Assembly: GCA_036320915.1 (NCBI GenBank)
Contig: JAXBDG010000007.1
Location: 806,001 to 870,000 of the forward strand
Length of the DNA: 64,000 nucleotides
From: Linnemannia elongata
Lineage: Eukaryota; Mortierellomycota; Mortierellomycetes; Mortierellales; Mortierellaceae
Direction: 5' to 3'
Numbering within the stretch: the stretch's first letter is position 1; each line of letters opens with the position of its first letter. Below the pieces are notes generated by a model, which was given only the letters and a program-made list of their open reading frames with translations, did not search any database and was not told the origin of the DNA. Of this stretch, positions 60,040-64,000 are shown in pieces. The position numbers were made by a program, and so were the translations under genes.

Positions 60040-60780
60040 TTTGCTTGAATTCGACTAAAGGAGCACCTGCCCTAAGGCAACCTTCGTATTTTTTTGCCTT
60101 TGTATCCTTTTCTTTTCGTCCCTCACAGTCGTCCTTCGTCTTCTCCTTTTTTCTCTCCTTTCATTCATTGACATCCCGGTTCAATTTTCCTAATCCTCTA
60201 CTTTTTTTTATATTTGTTGCTTTCATCCTTTTGTCAACATCTTCTTTCTTCTTTCATTTAACTCTTCTTCTACCTCCGCCTCCTTCTCCTCCCTACACCT
60301 TCATTCCTGATTTCTCCCTTGCACCTCAACATTCTCTTTCTCCCCTCTAACAGCTCATCCCGTCAGAATCGCATTAATTTATCTGGCACCCACACCCCGT
60401 TCAACACTATTCACTATCTGTCGATCGGAAGATTTCCTTCTGTTCAAACCGTTCACTCATCAACGACATAGCAAAAGAACACACACACACACCGTTTTCA
60501 TTTCAAGCCCTTCCTTCTCTTACTCCCTTTCATCCTAGCTCTCTCGCACTCTCACTCTCATCCTCCTTTCTTCTTCCCTTCCCAACCCAAACCCACTCTC
60601 ACTCCGCCCACGTCCATACACAATTCTCAATACGTTCGCAACATTTTGCCGAGAGCTCTAAACTTTCACCGTCCACTTTATCCTTCTTCGGTGGCTGTAC
60701 CTTTACTCCTCTATTTACACGCAACATCTTCCTTTTCTTAACACCCAACAAACGTTTCCCAACGACGGACACGAACAACC
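60040..60780 (+). promoter_or_regulatory. CT-rich upstream region of the methyltransferase gene
   Basis: The + strand is heavily C/T-biased over most of this stretch (TCTTCTTTCTTCTTTC, CTCTCGCACTCTCACTCTC), leading toward the ATG at 60781. No TATA box is obvious. An ACACACAC run lies at 60480. Confidence 0.4.
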
Positions 60781-63601
60781 ATGGGAGAGGAGGAGCCAAA
60801 TCCACAAGAATGTCAATGGCTCGAAGGACGACGGTACCATGATGTACAATCTTATCTTCTCCCAAACGATATTGACGAGTAAGTTACTCCGTTTAACGGA
60901 ACCTTCCCCTTCTTCGTTGCTCTTTTCACCGCAGTTATCACACACACGCACAACATACACGCACAAAATGTCGCGTTACCCACCTTCCCTGCACTCCCTT
61001 TTCCCAGCACTCGTTTTTCTTTTTCTTTTTCTCTTTCCCTTTCCCTTTTTCTCTTTCCTTTTTTTTTTTTTTTTCCATCCCACTACTTCTTGCACGATCC
61101 TTGAGACTCTTGTTTGCATGCTTCAACTGGCACGACAACGTCAACATCAACAATGCATCATCCGCCCTTCCGTCCACACCAAACAATAACGGACGCATCG
61201 TATGCGGAACACACACAGACGATGAGCCAATCATGGAAGGCGATAGCAAACAGCAAAAACCATCAAAACACCAAACTACAGCCGTCTCTCTCATTCTCTC
61301 ACTGCCTCCTTTTCACTTCGCCTTGCTCACAACGAATAATTACACGGAGGACGAGTAAGGAAAGAGAGCCAAATGGAGTGTGAAGGCTATGTCCATCCCT
61401 TTTGTTCTTTTGACAGGAACAGACAGGGTGTCGACAGTCGACAATGACGATCTTGAGGAAGGACAGAGAGAGCGATTACGAAACTCCAATTGCGCCCAAT
61501 CCCACTCCTACTATTTTTTTTTATTTTATCCATCGACTCAGGAACACCGCCTTGCCATTTTGTGTTCATTTTTGCCACTGTTGAGAACGATGTCATTAAC
61601 TCTAGTTTCCCTCTCAGGGTTGATAGGTAATAAACGACTATAATGAACGAACGGGTGAAGGGTGACTGGACAAGCAAGGATCCATGGACGACGAATATCA
61701 ATATGCCCCTTGTCCCTCCTCTCTCCTCTCCTCTCCATCCCTCCCTTCCCCTTCCTTCCATCCTCCGATGAAAAGATGCTCATTCTCTGGTCTTTTGTTT
61801 TTGATCCGCGGCAAAGTGGTTGCGTTGTTTTTTGTTTTTGCGTTTGCGTTTACGTTTCTCTTTTCATGGTTACACCCAAGAACACAACAGCCCCGAAAAA
61901 CACAAAAAAAAAACCAACTATGTCACTCACCAAAAAAAAGAGTTCATCCATCTCGTCCACTTCTATTCATGGCGGGGTGTCACTAGGCTACAGCTCCAAG
62001 TAAGTTTTTACCATTTTGGCATCAATCTCCCCGGCCGTAGCTTTGTTTTTGTCTCAACAAACGAGGGACAACTTTGCTCCCCCTGCCCTTTGCTCTCACT
62101 TTTAGTCCGTTTGACCATCTTGGCTGTTGTTTTCTTCTCCCGTACTTACCCAATATTCTTACTACTTTTTCCTACTTTCTTTTTTCTTTGCTCATTCGCT
62201 TAAATAACGAACAGCACTTTATCTTGCGCTATGCTATCAAAGGGAACTACAAAGCGCCCCTTGACTCCATGGTAAAAAATAGCACTTTTCGATCGGACCC
62301 TGGATGTTTATCCACCCTTACATTCAACTTTAACCCGGCAATGCCATTTTCCGTTATTGATGTTCATCCTTTTGACTTTCCTCTGTTCCGTTCTTATTCC
62401 TCTTTGGCTGTCCCTCTGTTTTCATGGTGTTACTTTGCTCACCTTGTGATGACAAACAACTACAACACCAACAACAAACAAAAACATTAACAAAAAATTA
62501 GGTGCGAGCTATCCTGGATGTAGGCTGTGGACCAGGGACTTGGGCGATGGTAAGGCATAAAAGAGAAAAAAAATATAGTTTCCCCCTTTGTCTCTCCCTA
62601 CACTACTCAGCGAATGTGCATGCCATACAAACCCATGCTTTCCACTTAGTTCCCCAAAAAGCTTATCGGGCTTGTTTGTTGTGCTCGTCTGAATGGAATC
62701 GTTCCTTCTATCCCTACCGATGCGGTTGCTGTATTGTTGCTTGTTATTGCTTGTTTTACTTACAGAATGGGCGTAAATTACCCACGTTTATTTCCTACTT
62801 TTTTGTGTACCTCTGTTGGGGGATTGGATTGATGTCATTCATGTAATATAGGAAATGGCGAATGAGTTCCCGGATGCGACGGTAACAGGGATCGATATGT
62901 CACCCGTCTTCCCAACAACCGTCATCCCCGCTAACTGTCGCTTCCTCCAACACAACATTGTCCATGAACCGCTCCCATTTCCTGACAACTCTTTCGATTA
63001 TGTCCACCAACGCCTTCTGGTCGCTGGATTGAAACCTCGGGATTGGGTATGTGTCGTCCAGGAACTGGAACGGGTCACCAAGCCTGGTGGGTGGATCGAG
63101 TTGGTCGAGGTGGATGGACATGGCGGAAATAATGGACCCATGACACAACAGCTCTGGAATTGGATTGAGTTGACCTTGAAGGGGCGTGGGATCAATGTCA
63201 ATATTGGGACACAACCGGGGTTGGCCAACCTCATGGAGCAAGGAGGGTTGGTCAACATCAAGCAGGAAGTTTTCGACCTCCCTACGGGACTGCACGGCGG
63301 CAAGATCGGGACGTTACTCAAGGAGAACGAACAAGCCCTCTGGATCGCCATGACACCGACAGTCATCCATGGGACTGGGATCGATGTTCAAGAATATGAG
63401 GATGCAATCATTGCCAGTGCGGCCGAGGTGGAGGTCTACAAGAGCTATCATACCTTCTACTCTGCCTGTGGTCAGAAGCGGACATGTCCGCCACCGCCAG
63501 TACCAGAGCCGGAGCCTAGCTTTGGAGAGAAATCGCCCGTTTCGCCAATACCTGCTCCATTGTCACCGCGGCCTTCCTTTGTCAGGTCCAATATCAAGTA
63601 G
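60781..63601 (+). CDS. SAM-dependent methyltransferase, Mortierella-type expanded family
   Basis: Class I methyltransferase. Confident exons: 62215-62271 (HFILRYAIKGNYKAPLDSM), 62503-62550 (VRAILDVGCGPGTWAM, SAM-binding motif I) and 62852-63601 (EMANEFPDATVTGIDMSP, FPDNSFDYVHQRLL, VTKPGGWIELVEVDG, EVYKSYHTFYSACGQK). The last exon ends in a Pro-rich tail. A probable first exon at 60781-60878 encodes CQWLEGRRYHDVQSYLLPND, the family's N-terminal motif. It ends in phase 2 while 62215 starts in phase 0, so at least one short exon (the usual DRLxLQ segment) is missing from my model or lost. A Ser-rich exon-like ORF with a perfect donor (61867-61998, LTKKKSSSISSTSIHGG) lies inside this intron. Substrate unknown. 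Confidence 0.8.
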
Positions 63602-63791
63602 TTTCATCCTTCATCCACCACTGTCTATAGTTTTTTATTTTATTTCCGATTCCAAAACATCCCTCCCCTTGTATCATAGCAATCCCCGTCCATATTCATT
63701 GTTCTAAACAAAATGACAACCGAAACCCAAGCATAGAAGAGAAGCAAACATAAAAAAACATGTGGTTACGTTATGTGCTTCTACGTAGAAG

Positions 63792-64000
63792 TCAAGAGAA
63801 GATCCGCTGCCAGATCTTGGTACCAATGGTATACTGTACTGCGTGTGTTTCCATCCCAAGTCGTTCCACCATCCTATCCCTGTGCTCGCCTTTGACATCA
63901 TCGATCCTAAAAGGCACCAGTCGGTACTCCAGGACTTCTTGCGCCGTCACTCTCTCGCGAGTCAACACACGTTCCAGCCATGGCAACTCTGCAGCCCTAG
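63792..64000 (-). CDS. 3' end of an unknown gene, cut by the window edge
   Basis: A minus-strand frame open from 64000 to a TGA at 63792-63794, about 69 codons. It reads AAELPWLERVLTRERVTAQE, then VLEYRLVPFRIDDVKGEHRD and ends TIGTKIWQRIFS. The charged/hydrophobic pattern looks like a globular C-terminal domain. I do not recognise the family. It ends tail-to-tail with the methyltransferase, 190 bases away. Confidence 0.6.
   Translation of the reverse strand, partial: RAAELPWLERVLTRERVTAQEVLEYRLVPFRIDDVKGEHRDRMVERLGMETHAVQYTIGTKIWQRIFS

Overview
The window is nuclear DNA of a filamentous fungus, most likely an early-diverging lineage (Mucoromycota, Mortierella-like). Genes are split by many short GT-AG introns. 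Intergenic DNA is full of homopolymer runs and strand-biased purine/pyrimidine tracts. The gene set includes Arf6, an ICE2-family protein, an augmin subunit and a Mortierella-style SAM methyltransferase. I rebuilt the exon models by hand from splice sites and reading phase. For most genes the exon lengths sum to whole codons, which supports the models.

Layout. 1-2613: gene-poor left flank with a purine tract. 2614-5432 (-): Arf6. 6150-9210 (-): an unrecognised locus with an internal duplication and unresolved frame changes. 9959-22228 (-): a giant six-exon gene of 3780 codons with two calponin-homology domains, a very long helical region and a C-terminal GAS2/GAR domain, the layout of an animal spectraplakin. 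25851-26913 (+): unknown 271-aa protein. 27973-29791 (-): ICE2-like membrane protein. 31113-32777 (+): inorganic pyrophosphatase. 33050-34310 (-): HAUS1-like augmin subunit. 34497-35687 (-): TFIIE beta, divergent from a RING-H2 protein at 36134-37203 (+).

37749-44983 is a 7.2-kb inverted-repeat structure. Two 1.83-kb arms, apparently identical except for one homopolymer base, flank about 3.6 kb holding a broken Mutator-like transposase. Each arm carries two intact tRNA-Lys(CTT) genes, so there are four in all. Each arm also carries a copy of a poly(A)-tailed, retroposon-like repeat; a diverged third version lies just outside the left arm.

To the right come GABA aminotransferase (45157-47588, -), alpha-SNAP (48177-49912, -), eIF3 subunit c (50313-53524, -), a secreted or GPI-anchored Ser/Thr-rich protein (53955-55203, -), a small low-complexity protein (55954-56403, -), a 72-aa two-helix membrane protein hidden in two exons (57207-57530, +), a methyltransferase (60781-63601, +) and the 3' end of an unknown gene running off the edge (63792-64000, -).

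Most genes are unrelated housekeeping functions: vesicle traffic and ER (Arf6, alpha-SNAP, ICE2), cytoskeleton (spectraplakin-like, HAUS1), gene expression (TFIIE beta, eIF3c) and metabolism (pyrophosphatase, GABA-T). There is no operon-like logic. Many genes share a pyrimidine-rich tract on the sense strand just upstream of the start codon. The strongest candidates for something undescribed are the fungal spectraplakin-like protein and the tRNA-carrying long-inverted-repeat element.
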